Origin: G963665545 sp963665545
Lineage (GTDB): Bacteria > Pseudomonadota > Gammaproteobacteria > Xanthomonadales > SZUA-36
Length of the DNA: 64,000 nt
NCBI GenBank assembly: GCA_963665545.2
Contig: CAXXKZ010000004.1
Location: 620,001-684,000 of the forward strand
Direction of reading: 5' to 3'
Positions within the stretch are counted from its first letter, which is position 1, and every line of letters begins with the position of its first letter. Under the pieces are notes generated by a model. That model was not told where the DNA came from. It did no database searches and worked only from the letters and a program-made list of their open reading frames with translations. The translations under genes and the position numbers were made by a program. Shown here one piece after another: positions 1 to 8,735 of the stretch.

Positions 1-385
1 CGCCCAAGGTGCCGCTCAGCCGTGGCAACTTCAGCGCGGATATCAGGGCTGGCCCCAGGCTGAAAACACCCCCTGAGCAGCCTGAATTCATGATGTGCAG
101 GAGCTGGCCAGGACAGTTCAGCCGGACTGGGCCCAAGGTGTCCATTTCCGGGTGCAATTCCGGCTGGCCATTCAACCGACTTACATCGCCGACTGTCAAC
201 GCAATTCCTACCGCTGCTGCAAACGTCATTTCAAACTGTTCAAGGCTGAATTCCGCAACCAGAATTCGTTTGGCCGTCAGCTTCATGTCAGGTAGCGCTG
301 CTTTGGCCTCCCCGGCCGGACAAACAACCAGCAGCAATAGCGCGAAAACCGCAGTATTGACGTTCGGCCGGGCTGGCATTGCCAT
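1..385 (-). CDS. Putative secreted protein, N-terminal part (runs off the window edge)
   Basis: The minus strand is open from an ATG at 385-383 to the left edge, giving about 128 residues. The N-terminus looks like a signal peptide: a short basic start (MAMPARPN), a hydrophobic core (AVFALLLLVV) and a likely cleavage after AKA near residue 29. The remainder is rich in small and beta-forming residues, with two cysteines (in RLNCPGQ and NSGCSGG). The start codon overlaps the pdxJ stop by one base (TAATG), so translation is probably coupled and the gene is the last visible member of the era-recO-pdxJ run. I do not recognise the family. It could be the start of a long periplasmic protein. The plus-strand ORF over the same bases looks like its shadow. 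Confidence 0.55.
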   Translation of the reverse strand, partial: MAMPARPNVNTAVFALLLLVVCPAGEAKAALPDMKLTAKRILVAEFSLEQFEMTFAAAVGIALTVGDVSRLNGQPELHPEMDTLGPVRLNCPGQLLHIMNSGCSGGVFSLGPALISALKLPRLSGTLG

Positions 386-1101
386 TAGGTCTGAAGCAGG
401 GCTTTCATGTCGGTAACAGCGCGCTCCAGGCCACAGAAGATGGCACGGGAAACGATCGCATGACCGATATTGAGCTCTACCAAGCCGGGCAGCGGGACAA
501 TTTCCTGCACATTCTCATAGTGCAGTCCATGCCCGGCGTTGATCTGTAAGCCCAGTGCCGCCGCTTGTTCACAGGCCGCAAGCAGCCTCTTCAACTCCTC
601 TGGCCGGGCGTCACCGCCGGCGTCAGCAAAAGCGCCGGTGTGTAACTCGATAACCGGTGCACCCACATCGCAAGCCGCTTGCAGTTGAATGGGGTCGGGA
701 TCGATAAACAATGAAACCCGCACCCCGGCTGCTACCAAGCGCGCCACTGCCGAGTTGACGGCTTCGAATCCTCCTGCAACATCCAGGCCACCTTCCGTGG
801 TCAATTCCTCACGTTTTTCCGGCACCAGGCACACATCCTCGGGACGGCAGCGCTCCGCAATTCCCAGCATTTCGTCGGTCACCGCCATTTCAAGATTGAT
901 CCGCACCGGACGCCCATCACAAAGGCGGTTCACGTCAGCATCCTGAATATGTCTGCGATCTTCGCGCAAGTGAATCGTAATGGCATCGGCGCCTCCCTGA
1001 ACCGCCACCAGGGCTGCCTCGTAAACCGATGGATATTCTGTTCCCCGTGCTTGCCTCAGGGTGGCTACGTGATCGATGTTGACGCCCAGCAAGATTGACA
1101 T
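385..1101 (-). CDS. pdxJ: Pyridoxine 5'-phosphate synthase PdxJ
   Basis: PdxJ condenses 3-amino-2-oxopropyl phosphate with 1-deoxyxylulose 5-phosphate to make pyridoxine 5'-phosphate, the last step of the DXP-dependent vitamin B6 route in the cytoplasm. The 238-residue product has normal length and begins MSILLGVNIDHVATLRQARG, the family's N-terminal beta strand and substrate loop. Active-site landmarks are visible: TIHLREDRRHI around residues 42-52, INLEMAV near 68-74, a late NAGHGLHYENV histidine segment and the phosphate-binding ELNIGHAIVSRA near the C-terminus. It starts 3 bp after the recO stop and its stop overlaps the next start, so it sits in the rnc-era-recO-pdxJ operon that is conserved in gammaproteobacteria. 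Confidence 0.97.
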   Translation of the reverse strand: MSILLGVNIDHVATLRQARGTEYPSVYEAALVAVQGGADAITIHLREDRRHIQDADVNRLCDGRPVRINLEMAVTDEMLGIAERCRPEDVCLVPEKREELTTEGGLDVAGGFEAVNSAVARLVAAGVRVSLFIDPDPIQLQAACDVGAPVIELHTGAFADAGGDARPEELKRLLAACEQAAALGLQINAGHGLHYENVQEIVPLPGLVELNIGHAIVSRAIFCGLERAVTDMKALLQT

Positions 1102-1104
1102 AAT

Positions 1105-1839
1105 TCAACGCCTGAATAGTGAGTGTGAGGCCAGCGGCTTGTCACCCAGACGGTATTGGATCAGACCACGCATCATCATTTTGAGTTCACGCAAATGATG
1201 CACCTGTATTTCCCCGTTTGCCAGCGCCAGCAGCGATTCGCCACGCACCAGGCTGTCCTGCCTGCTGTCTCCGCGCTGTTGCGTATTCCGCGCCACCGCC
1301 CCGGACTCTGCCTGGTAGAGATACCATTGTTCATCCTCTATCGGCGCGCCGGAACCCTGTTCGTGTCGGAGTTGCAGGCCAAATCCGAGTGAATTCAGCA
1401 AATCACGTTCAAACAAACGCAGCTGTATCTGTCGGTCTGCGGCTGCATCCACGGCCGTAACCTCGTTCGCTGACAGGCAGGTGAGCAGGTTTTGATAGCA
1501 AGTAAAAAGCTCTGGGTGTGTATCGGCACGCTGCAGCAGTCGCATCAGCAGCTCATTGGCATAAAGGCCGCATAGCAATGGCTCCCCCATCAATGGTGGT
1601 GTCGAGGCCACCTGGTCGGCCCCGGTCAGCGTGCCCAGTTCCCCACGTTGATACCAGTTCAGCAACAATGGCCTAAACGGCTGGAGAATATTTCGCCACC
1701 GTGACTTGGCGCCGCGCGCGCCGCGGGCCACCAGCCCCTGCCGGCCATGCTCGCGGCTGAATACCTCTACGATAAGGCTGGATTCACGAAATGGCCGGGC
1801 GTGAAGCACATAGGCCGGTTCCTGGGCGAAGCGTTGCAC
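1105..1839 (-). CDS. recO: DNA repair protein RecO
   Basis: RecO is the mediator that, with RecR, loads RecA onto SSB-coated single-stranded DNA in the RecF pathway. The 244-residue protein shows the usual layout: an N-terminal OB fold (AYVLHARPFRESSLIVEVFS, then VARGARGAKSRW near residues 37-48) followed by a helical domain (GLYANELLMRLL). The cysteines do not form the zinc cluster seen in some RecO proteins, which is normal for gammaproteobacterial members. It starts 2 bp after the era stop and ends 3 bp before pdxJ, so it lies inside one polycistronic unit. Confidence 0.93.
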   Translation of the reverse strand: MQRFAQEPAYVLHARPFRESSLIVEVFSREHGRQGLVARGARGAKSRWRNILQPFRPLLLNWYQRGELGTLTGADQVASTPPLMGEPLLCGLYANELLMRLLQRADTHPELFTCYQNLLTCLSANEVTAVDAAADRQIQLRLFERDLLNSLGFGLQLRHEQGSGAPIEDEQWYLYQAESGAVARNTQQRGDSRQDSLVRGESLLALANGEIQVHHLRELKMMMRGLIQYRLGDKPLASHSLFRR

Positions 1840-1841
1840 GA

Positions 1842-2792
1842 TCAGTCTGAAGGCGTTCTCGCGCCCGGTTCATCGTAGCCGAATTGCTTCAACAACCGCT
1901 CATTGTCCGACCAGCCCTTGCTCACTTTCACCCACGTCCGCAGAAACACCTTCTCACCCAGTAGCGCCTCACTCGCCCTGCGCGCACCACTGCCAACCTG
2001 TTTGAGCACGTTGCCCCCTTTGCCGATCACGATGCGTTTTTGACCCGGGTTTTCCACCCAGATGATCGCGCCGATCCTGGTGACGCTGTCCTGGCGTTCA
2101 AAAGACTCGATTTCGACCGTCAGCGCATAGGGGATTTCCTGGTGCAGCCTCAGCATCAGTTGTTCCCTGATCAATTCGCCGACCAGGAAGCGTTCGCTAC
2201 GATCAGTGAACTGGTCCTGATCATAGAAAGGACGGGAAAAGGGCAATTTTCGGATGATTGATCGTTCCAGCTGTGCAACACCCTCACCGCGTTTGGCGGA
2301 AATCATGAACACGTCAGAAAACTGTTTCGCGTTCACCTCATCACTCAGGAAGGCAAGCAACCGGGGCTTGTCGGGCACTAGGTCAATCTTGTTTACCACC
2401 AGCGTAACGGGCACCCCGCTGGCTTTCAGCGCACCGGCCACGTGATTATCCTGGCGCGACCAGCGCATGGCCTCGACCACAAACATCACCGCGTCGACGT
2501 CAATGAATGAGGCTCTGGCAACACGATTCATATACCGATTCAGAGCCTTGCGGGCAGTAAGATGCAAGCCGGGAGTGTCCACGTAGATGACCTGGCCTTC
2601 GGCGGTGGTCTTGATGCCGGAAATGTTTTGCCGGGTGGTCTGTGGTTTGGCCGTCACAATGCTGAGTTTTTGGCCCAGCAAGCGGTTCATCAAAGTGGAC
2701 TTGCCGACATTGGGCTTTCCCACCAGCGCAACATAACCGCAGCGAAAATTGTTTGCACTGCCAACCACGGTCGGGCCCGACTCCTGATTCAT
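1842..2792 (-). CDS. era: GTPase Era
   Basis: Era is an essential GTPase that binds the 3' end of 16S rRNA during 30S subunit maturation. The 316-residue product carries the G motifs in order: GKPNVGKST at residues 25-33 (G1), DTPGLH near 72 (G3), NKID near 133 (G4) and SAKRGEG (G5). A C-terminal KH domain follows with the loop IVIGKGGNVLKQVG. It has an N-terminal extension of about 15 residues compared with E. coli Era. It starts 5 bp after the rnc stop, as in the classical rnc-era operon. Confidence 0.97.
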   Translation of the reverse strand: MNQESGPTVVGSANNFRCGYVALVGKPNVGKSTLMNRLLGQKLSIVTAKPQTTRQNISGIKTTAEGQVIYVDTPGLHLTARKALNRYMNRVARASFIDVDAVMFVVEAMRWSRQDNHVAGALKASGVPVTLVVNKIDLVPDKPRLLAFLSDEVNAKQFSDVFMISAKRGEGVAQLERSIIRKLPFSRPFYDQDQFTDRSERFLVGELIREQLMLRLHQEIPYALTVEIESFERQDSVTRIGAIIWVENPGQKRIVIGKGGNVLKQVGSGARRASEALLGEKVFLRTWVKVSKGWSDNERLLKQFGYDEPGARTPSD

Positions 2793-2797
2793 TCGTT

Positions 2798-3466
2798 TTA
2801 CCCTTGACTCAGTTCGGCCAGTGCGAGCCTGGCGGCCGACTGTTGTGCCCTGCGGCGACTTGAACCGCTTGCATCGACTACGATATCACTGCCAGGCACG
2901 CTGCAGCGAACCTGAAACTGTTTCTGATGGTCAGCACCGGTTTCGCCAATCAAATCGTAGTGAGGTAAGGGATTACCGCGCGCCTGCACCCACTCCTGCA
3001 GCCGTGTTTTGGGGTCCTTGAGCGCTTCTGCATCGGGGAGCTCATTGATCAGTGGGTCGGCCAGTCGCAAAATGACTTTACGGCACTTTTCAAATCCGCC
3101 ATCCAGGTAGATGGCGCCAAAAATGGCCTCCAGCGCATTCGCCAAAATGGAAGGTCTGCGAAATCCACCTGACTTGAGTTCGCCTTCACCCAGAATCAAA
3201 TATTCGCCGAGATTGAGTTGCCTGGCCATCTTGCTGAGTGTTTCACCGCGCACAATGCGTGCGCGCATTCTGCTCAGATCTCCTTCGCTGGCATCTGGGC
3301 GAGTCTCAAACAGCCGTTCGGACACCACCACGCTAAGCACACTGTCGCCCAGAAATTCAAGCCGTTCATTATTGCGCCGGCCTCGGCTTCGATGGGTTAG
3401 GGCTTCGCCCAGCAAATCTTCGTCACTGAAGGTGTGGTCAATCCCGGGAATCTGATTCAGAATCAT
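2798..3466 (-). CDS. rnc: Ribonuclease III
   Basis: RNase III cuts double-stranded RNA and processes the rRNA precursor. The 222-residue protein has the catalytic domain with the signature NNERLEFLGDSVLSVVVSE at about residues 32-50. A second acidic cluster (NALEAIFGAIYLDGG near 108-122) supplies the metal ligands. The double-stranded RNA binding domain occupies the last 70 residues (KTRLQEWVQARG to RRAQQSAARLAL). A Shine-Dalgarno-like GAGGAAGG precedes the ATG. It lies between the DUF4845 gene and era on the same strand. Confidence 0.97.
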   Translation of the reverse strand: MILNQIPGIDHTFSDEDLLGEALTHRSRGRRNNERLEFLGDSVLSVVVSERLFETRPDASEGDLSRMRARIVRGETLSKMARQLNLGEYLILGEGELKSGGFRRPSILANALEAIFGAIYLDGGFEKCRKVILRLADPLINELPDAEALKDPKTRLQEWVQARGNPLPHYDLIGETGADHQKQFQVRCSVPGSDIVVDASGSSRRRAQQSAARLALAELSQG

Positions 3467-3491
3467 TCAGCCCTTCCTCACAGGCCTGTCC

Positions 3492-3857
3492 TCACTTGAG
3501 CGTAACGGACTTGTCGAACGACCCTATTATGTCGATATTTCCCAGCATCGGTTTGCGGACCTCATAGGCCACGCGAACCTGGACACCCTTGTTCTTGGTG
3601 ATGCGAATATGCTCCTTGGTGACATTGTTGTCGGCATAGCTCACATACAGACTGCGCATAATTCTTTCGCGAATTCTCCATGGGGTGAGCTTGGATGACT
3701 CCGGCTCCGCCGCAATGGTGTTAAGGGCCTGGCTGACCGCGTGATACTCGAGATACATGGGAACGAGCCGCATTGCGATATAGACAAAAAACAGCGTTAC
3801 AATCAATGCGAAAATGAATCCCAAAAGGGTAAAACCGTTGCGTCGGTTGCTTTTCAT
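3492..3857 (-). CDS. DUF4845 family membrane protein
   Basis: This is a small membrane-anchored protein of unknown function that is regularly found between lepB and rnc in gammaproteobacteria. I chose the ATG at 3857 (121 residues) because a strong AAGGAGG lies about 8 bases upstream. A longer reading from 3926 would place that signal inside the coding region. The protein begins MKSNRRNGFTLLGFIFALIV, which resembles a type IV pilin-like N-terminus (a G-F-T-L-L segment plus hydrophobic helix at residues 8-32). A soluble domain rich in beta strand and charged residues follows. Whether a prepilin peptidase cuts it is not known. Its position suggests co-transcription with lepB and rnc. Confidence 0.85.
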   Translation of the reverse strand: MKSNRRNGFTLLGFIFALIVTLFFVYIAMRLVPMYLEYHAVSQALNTIAAEPESSKLTPWRIRERIMRSLYVSYADNNVTKEHIRITKNKGVQVRVAYEVRKPMLGNIDIIGSFDKSVTLK

Positions 3858-3938
3858 GGCCTCGACCTCCTTCCTTGTTATCGACCGAACCTCCACCATT
3901 ATCGACTGTCCGGGCTGTCTCGGCAAACCGGGCCGTAA

Positions 3939-4748
3939 TTATTTAATGCCATCTCCGATTCGACTCCAGTCACCACATCCCTTGGTGTAGTCGAAGTTCA
4001 ACCAAATCCCGACGGCTCGACCCATGAGATTTTCTTCCGGCACGAACCCCCACTCCCGACCGTCGTTGGAGCGATCACGATTGTCTCCCATGGCAAAATA
4101 ATGTCCGGGCGGCACCACCCACTGGCCACCCCGTTTGCTCGAACTCTCATGAATGAGAATCGGGTGCTCGACTTCGCCCAATTGCTCTGTGTACAGCACC
4201 GCATCTGATCGTGGCGTACTGCACTTTAAATCTGCGCTGGTGAAGCGGCCACCTTGTTTCAAAGGCACGGCCTCACCATTGATGAATAGCTGTTTGTTCC
4301 TGTATGTAATGGTGTCACCGGGCAAACCGATCAATCGCTTGATGAAATTCACGCTGGGATCGACCGGATAGCGGAAAACGATCACATCGCCTCTTTGTGG
4401 TTCAGCGATGTCAACGACTTTCTTGTTGAGTACCGGCAGCCGCAGACCATAGGCAAACTTATTGACAATAATGAAGTCCCCCACCAGCAAGGTTGGAATC
4501 ATTGAGCCGGAGGGAATCTTGAAAGGCTCAAACAGGAATGAACGGAACAAGAGCACGATTAACAACACCGGAAACAGGGAGCGTGCGTATTCTACCGCCA
4601 CCGGCTCCCGTGAGGGCCGGGTGGATGTTTGTGCGTCTCGGTCCATGCGCCGACGGCGAAATAACAGATGGTCGATCAACCAAATCAATCCGGACAGCAC
4701 GGTCAGGCTGACCAGGAGCAGTGAAAAATCAGGGTTCAGGTAATCCAT
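3939..4748 (-). CDS. lepB: Signal peptidase I
   Basis: LepB removes signal peptides from exported proteins at the outer face of the inner membrane. The 269-residue protein has two N-terminal membrane segments (about 9-26 and 56-72) separated by a basic cytoplasmic loop. Next come the catalytic serine in PSGSM (Ser82) and the catalytic lysine in NFIKRLIG (Lys137), spaced by 55 residues as in E. coli LepB. The late box GDNRDRSNDGREWG is also present. Its length is a little short of E. coli LepB because the periplasmic insert is smaller. It lies 23 bp downstream of lepA, forming the usual lepA-lepB pair. Confidence 0.97.
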   Translation of the reverse strand: MDYLNPDFSLLLVSLTVLSGLIWLIDHLLFRRRRMDRDAQTSTRPSREPVAVEYARSLFPVLLIVLLFRSFLFEPFKIPSGSMIPTLLVGDFIIVNKFAYGLRLPVLNKKVVDIAEPQRGDVIVFRYPVDPSVNFIKRLIGLPGDTITYRNKQLFINGEAVPLKQGGRFTSADLKCSTPRSDAVLYTEQLGEVEHPILIHESSSKRGGQWVVPPGHYFAMGDNRDRSNDGREWGFVPEENLMGRAVGIWLNFDYTKGCGDWSRIGDGIK

Positions 4749-4771
4749 GGCTTATTCTTGGGGACCTCTGT

Positions 4772-6574
4772 CTATCTCTTGTTGTCCTGTTGCAAAATGG
4801 CCAGAAAGGCCTCTTGGGGAATTTCAACTCGCCCAACCTGCTTCATGCGTTTCTTGCCGGCTTTCTGCTTCTCCAGTAGCTTTTTCTTGCGGGTCACATC
4901 ACCGCCGTAACACTTGGCCGTGACGTTTTTGCGCAGGGCCTTGACGGTCGTCCGGGCAATGACCTGCGAACCGATGGCGGACTGAATCGCGACATCAAAC
5001 ATCTGGCGGGGAATCAACTTTTTCATGGACACTGCGAGGTCCCTGCCACGCTTTTGTGCATAATCACGATGTATGATCAGGGAGAGGGCATCAACCCGAT
5101 CCCCGTTAATCAATATGTCAATTCGCACAAAAGGCCCGGGATTGTAGCGTAAAAAGTGGTAGTCGAAGGAAGCATAGCCGCGACTGACGGACTTTAAGCG
5201 GTCAAAAAAGTCCAGCACGACCTCAGACAGTGGCAATTCATAGCGAATGGACACCTGATTACCGAGGTAAAGCAGGCTTTTTTGAACCCCACGTTTTTCT
5301 TCGCATAGCCCAATGACGCCGCCAACGTAGTCCTGCGGTACGAGCACATTGGCCTCAATGATGGGCTCACGAATTTCCTTGAGATCTCCGGCAGACGGCA
5401 TTTTCGCCGGATTCTCGAGCCTGATCACCTGGCCATTGGTTTTCTCGACCTCGTAGATGACGGTGGGCGCGGTAGTGATCAGGTTGACATTGTATTCACG
5501 CTCGAGTCTTTCCTGAACGATTTCCATGTGCAACAGGCCAAGAAAGCCACAGCGAAAACCGAAGCCAAGCGCCTCAGACGTCTCCGGTTCAAATTGTAAT
5601 GCCGCGTCGTTGAGTTGGAGACGATCCAGGGCCTCCCGCAGGTCGGGGTAATCGTCGGCCTCGCTGGGAAAAAGCCCAGCGAAAACCCGCGGCTGCAGTG
5701 TCTTGAACCCGGGCAAGGCTGTTTCGGCGCCATCTTTGGCCAGCGTAATTGTATCCCCCACAGGGGCTCCGTGAACATCCTTGATGCCGGCGACGAGGAA
5801 CCCGACTTCGCCCGTCTCGAGACGATCGCGCAGTTCTCTCTTGGGGGTAAACACCCCTACCTGCTCCACCTGGTGATGGGTGCCGGTCGACATCAGTTTG
5901 ACTTTATCGGCTTTGGCCACGGCGCCATCCACCACCCGGACCAGAGAAACGATACCCAGGTAGTTATCGAACCATGAGTCGACAATCAGGGCCTTCAGGG
6001 GAGCCTCGGACCGGCCGCGGGGTTGTGGGATGCCCCTGACAATCATTTCAAGGATGTCGGCGACCCCCTCGCCAGTTTTTGCACTGACCATTGGCGCTTG
6101 AGAGGCATCAATTCCGATAATGTCCTCAATTTCCTGCCGGACCCGCTCTGGATCAGCGGCTGGCAGGTCAATCTTGTTGAGAACTGGCAGGACTTCCAGG
6201 CCGAGTTCCACTGCTGTGTAACAATTGGCCACGCTTTGGGCTTCCACGCCCTGGGCCGCATCAACGACCAACAAGGCGCCTTCGCAGGCCGCCAGTGACC
6301 GGGACACTTCATAGGAGAAGTCAACGTGACCTGGCGTATCGATAAAGTTCAATTTGTAGGGTTGGCCGTCGCGCCCAATGTATTCGAGCGTCACGCATTG
6401 TGCCTTGATGGTGATACCGCGCTCGCGTTCCAACTCCATGGAGTCGAGTACCTGGTTTTGCATTTCCCGTTCAGTCAGCGCGCCACACAACTGAATGAAA
6501 CGGTCCGCCAGGGTGGATTTCCCGTGATCCACATGGGCGATAATCGAAAAATTTCGAATGGTTTTCTGGCTCAT
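4772..6574 (-). CDS. lepA: Elongation factor 4 (LepA)
   Basis: LepA is a ribosome-bound translational GTPase linked to back-translocation and to initiation and ribosome biogenesis. The 600-residue protein is full length. G motifs are clear: AHVDHGKST at residues 13-21, DTPGHVDFSYEV, and NKIDLPAADPERV. The EF-G-like domains III and V follow, then the LepA-specific C-terminal domain ending in a very basic stretch (TRKKKLLEKQKAGKKRMKQVG). It is the first gene of lepA-lepB. A terminator belonging to the upstream protease gene separates the two units. Confidence 0.98.
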   Translation of the reverse strand: MSQKTIRNFSIIAHVDHGKSTLADRFIQLCGALTEREMQNQVLDSMELERERGITIKAQCVTLEYIGRDGQPYKLNFIDTPGHVDFSYEVSRSLAACEGALLVVDAAQGVEAQSVANCYTAVELGLEVLPVLNKIDLPAADPERVRQEIEDIIGIDASQAPMVSAKTGEGVADILEMIVRGIPQPRGRSEAPLKALIVDSWFDNYLGIVSLVRVVDGAVAKADKVKLMSTGTHHQVEQVGVFTPKRELRDRLETGEVGFLVAGIKDVHGAPVGDTITLAKDGAETALPGFKTLQPRVFAGLFPSEADDYPDLREALDRLQLNDAALQFEPETSEALGFGFRCGFLGLLHMEIVQERLEREYNVNLITTAPTVIYEVEKTNGQVIRLENPAKMPSAGDLKEIREPIIEANVLVPQDYVGGVIGLCEEKRGVQKSLLYLGNQVSIRYELPLSEVVLDFFDRLKSVSRGYASFDYHFLRYNPGPFVRIDILINGDRVDALSLIIHRDYAQKRGRDLAVSMKKLIPRQMFDVAIQSAIGSQVIARTTVKALRKNVTAKCYGGDVTRKKKLLEKQKAGKKRMKQVGRVEIPQEAFLAILQQDNKR

Positions 6575-6626
6575 TCTGGAGGTTCAGGATGCTCGATGAA
6601 TATTTCAGGACAGATGCGTTCAAGGG

Positions 6627-6650
6627 AAAAGGCCACCTGCTAGGGTGGCC
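6627..6650 (-). terminator. Rho-independent terminator of the DegP-like gene
   Basis: Read on the minus strand, a perfect 7-bp GC-rich stem (GGCCACC paired with GGTGGCC, 6-base loop) is followed directly by TTTT. It sits about 100 bp beyond the stop of the DegP-like protease gene and about 50 bp before the lepA start, so it separates the sigma-E operon from lepA-lepB. Confidence 0.75.
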
Positions 6651-6750
6651 TTATTGGGCATCCATGTGTTGAGCCCAATTCGCGAACCGATTATACCACC
6701 GGCCAACAATTGAAGTCTCGGCCACCTGGTCCGACCAGGTGAATGGCGCC

Positions 6751-8178
6751 CTACTCGACGGAAGGGGTGTAGGCGATGAAATTCGAAGCACCTTCGCGCA
6801 TGACCCGAAGCGCCACGGCTTTGCCCTCGGTCAAATCATCGACGATATCGTCGAAGGTGTGGAGATCATCGACCTTGTCGCTGCCAATCATCAAAATCAC
6901 ATCGCCGGGCCGCAACCCGGCGCGGTACGCAGCATCGTTTTCGACCCCAGTAATCACCACACCGCCTTCCGGATCGCCGAGTGCACGGCGCTGATCCGGG
7001 CTGATCGATTCCACCATCAGGCCCAGCGCATTGCTTTGGCCACTCCCCGCCAACGTGGCTTGCACACGCTCATCATCGTCGCCATCAAGAGAATCGAGGA
7101 TCGCGGTAAACATCCGTTTCTCACCGTCGCGGCTGACCAACAGACTGCTCTTTGTGCCGGGTGGATCAGCGCCGACCATGGGCGGCAAATCGCTCCAGAG
7201 CTCGATGGTCTGGCCTTCATATTCGAGAATGATATCTCCGGGCCTGATGCCGGCCGCGTCCGCCGCGCTGCCTTCATTGACATCATTGACCAGAGCGCCC
7301 GCGGGTCGGTCAAGATTCATGGCTTCGGCCATCTCCCGCGTCACCGCGCCAACTATGACGCCGAGCAGGCCGCGTGATACTTTGCCGTGCAAGCGAAGCT
7401 GCTCCACGGAACGCGAAGCCACCTCGACCGGAATGGAAAATGACAGGCCGATATAACCACCGCTGGAACTCAGAATCCAGGAATTGATGCCAACAACTTC
7501 GCCGTCCATATTCAGGAGCGGCCCACCGGAATTGCCTTGATTAATAGCGACATCACTTTGAATAAATGGCACATACTGCTGTGCACTATTATTACCGGTG
7601 CGCCCCTTGGCGCTGACGATTCCGGCGGTGACCGTCTGGTCGTAATTGAACGGCGAGCCAATGGCCACCACCCATTCCCCCGTCCGCAGTTTATTGGAGT
7701 CGCCCAAGATCAAGATGGGAAGATCCTGTTCATCGATCTTCAGCAGAGCGATATCACTCTGGGGGTCAGAGCCCACCAATTCTGCCTCATACTCTCGGCG
7801 GTCGGCCAGTCGAACGATGATCTGATCCGCATCCTTGATTACATGATGGTTGGTAATTATGTAGCCATCTGACTCCACAATGAAGCCCGAGCCTGCCCCT
7901 CTCCTGTCGGGCTGCCCGCCGCGCGGATTGCCCGGTATGTCGAAGAAGCGGCGAAACAATTCGGGAATTTCTTGCTGGCGATCGGGCTGTCTGTCCTGGT
8001 CGCGCTGGCCACGCTGTGCTCTTTCTCCATATTGCGTCACACGGATATTCACCACCGCGGGTGCGGCTGCAGCGACCAATTCCGTGAAGTCCGGCAAGCC
8101 CGTGACTTTTGCGAATCCACCGCCACTGAAGATCAAGCCAATGGACACTACCAAACTGATTACAATGCGTTTTCTCAC
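6751..8178 (-). CDS. mucD: Periplasmic serine protease of the DegP/MucD (Do) family
   Basis: This is a periplasmic protease and chaperone that degrades or refolds misfolded envelope proteins. The 475-residue product starts with a GTG codon and a signal peptide (MRKRIVISLVVSIGLIFSGGG). The trypsin-like domain contains His112 (TNHHVIKDAD), Asp142 (DIALLKID) and Ser217 (NQGNSGGPLL). Two PDZ domains follow (about 265-355 and 375-470), with carboxylate-binding loops at SRGLLGV and a second at residues 390-400. A Gln/Arg/Asp-rich linker at residues 52-72 corresponds to the LA-loop region. It is the last gene of the rpoE-mucA-mucB-rseC cluster. That context makes a MucD-like role in limiting the envelope stress response likely, but this is inference from neighbourhood. 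Confidence 0.93.
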   Translation of the reverse strand: MRKRIVISLVVSIGLIFSGGGFAKVTGLPDFTELVAAAAPAVVNIRVTQYGERAQRGQRDQDRQPDRQQEIPELFRRFFDIPGNPRGGQPDRRGAGSGFIVESDGYIITNHHVIKDADQIIVRLADRREYEAELVGSDPQSDIALLKIDEQDLPILILGDSNKLRTGEWVVAIGSPFNYDQTVTAGIVSAKGRTGNNSAQQYVPFIQSDVAINQGNSGGPLLNMDGEVVGINSWILSSSGGYIGLSFSIPVEVASRSVEQLRLHGKVSRGLLGVIVGAVTREMAEAMNLDRPAGALVNDVNEGSAADAAGIRPGDIILEYEGQTIELWSDLPPMVGADPPGTKSSLLVSRDGEKRMFTAILDSLDGDDDERVQATLAGSGQSNALGLMVESISPDQRRALGDPEGGVVITGVENDAAYRAGLRPGDVILMIGSDKVDDLHTFDDIVDDLTEGKAVALRVMREGASNFIAYTPSVE

Positions 8179-8213
8179 ACTGACACCTCTCTATCACTTT
8201 TAATCATGAATTT

Positions 8214-8720
8214 TCACCCGTGGCTGATCCTTGACCGATCAGTCAAAATCCCCTCACAAGCCATATCTTCGTCTGTCCCTCCGACGCGAATAAAGTGGAC
8301 AATAAGTTCGCGCGGAAATTCCTTCAACCGACGTGCATTCCACTTCATCATCAGTCCTCCGGCAGCAATCGCCCCTGCCAGCGCGCCCAGATCGGTCAGC
8401 CGGACGCTGTCAAAGACACCTAAAAGGTTGTGGCCGATGAACGCACCTGCAAGCCCTGCAAGCAACGGCCACAGATACAGTCGCGAAATCATGCCCAGAA
8501 AAACCCGCTCCGGCAAGCCGACAACAACACTTTCTCCAACGCTTAGGTCGCGGGGCAAATCCAACTCGAGCGTCACCGGACGCTTTGCCAGTAAACGGCT
8601 GAAGACGCCTGCGCCACAGCCTTTTCCTGCGTCACATGCCGGGCAGCCCGACTGCGCACCCATCCTGACCCATCCGCGCCCTTTGGCGTAGCGGACGATC
8701 TGGCCCTGTTGTTCAATCAA
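8214..8720 (-). CDS. rseC: SoxR-reducing system protein RseC family
   Basis: RseC/MucC is an inner membrane protein encoded with the anti-sigma-E proteins. The family is linked to SoxR reduction and has a minor role in sigma-E control. The 168-residue protein starts at TTG, 15 bp after mucB and preceded by a GGA-rich site. It has a cysteine cluster near the N-terminus (Cys26, Cys29, Cys35 in SGCPACDAGKGCG), then two hydrophobic segments (about 82-105 and 118-138). Family members usually have four cysteines in this cluster and I can count only three. Confidence 0.88.
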   Translation of the reverse strand: MIEQQGQIVRYAKGRGWVRMGAQSGCPACDAGKGCGAGVFSRLLAKRPVTLELDLPRDLSVGESVVVGLPERVFLGMISRLYLWPLLAGLAGAFIGHNLLGVFDSVRLTDLGALAGAIAAGGLMMKWNARRLKEFPRELIVHFIRVGGTDEDMACEGILTDRSRISHG

Positions 8721-8735
8721 TTCCGGTCCAATGAA

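Noticed and set aside
6739..7377. 212-residue plus-strand ORF opposite the DegP-like gene
   Set aside because: It is a shadow of the protease gene, whose catalytic and PDZ motifs are on the other strand.
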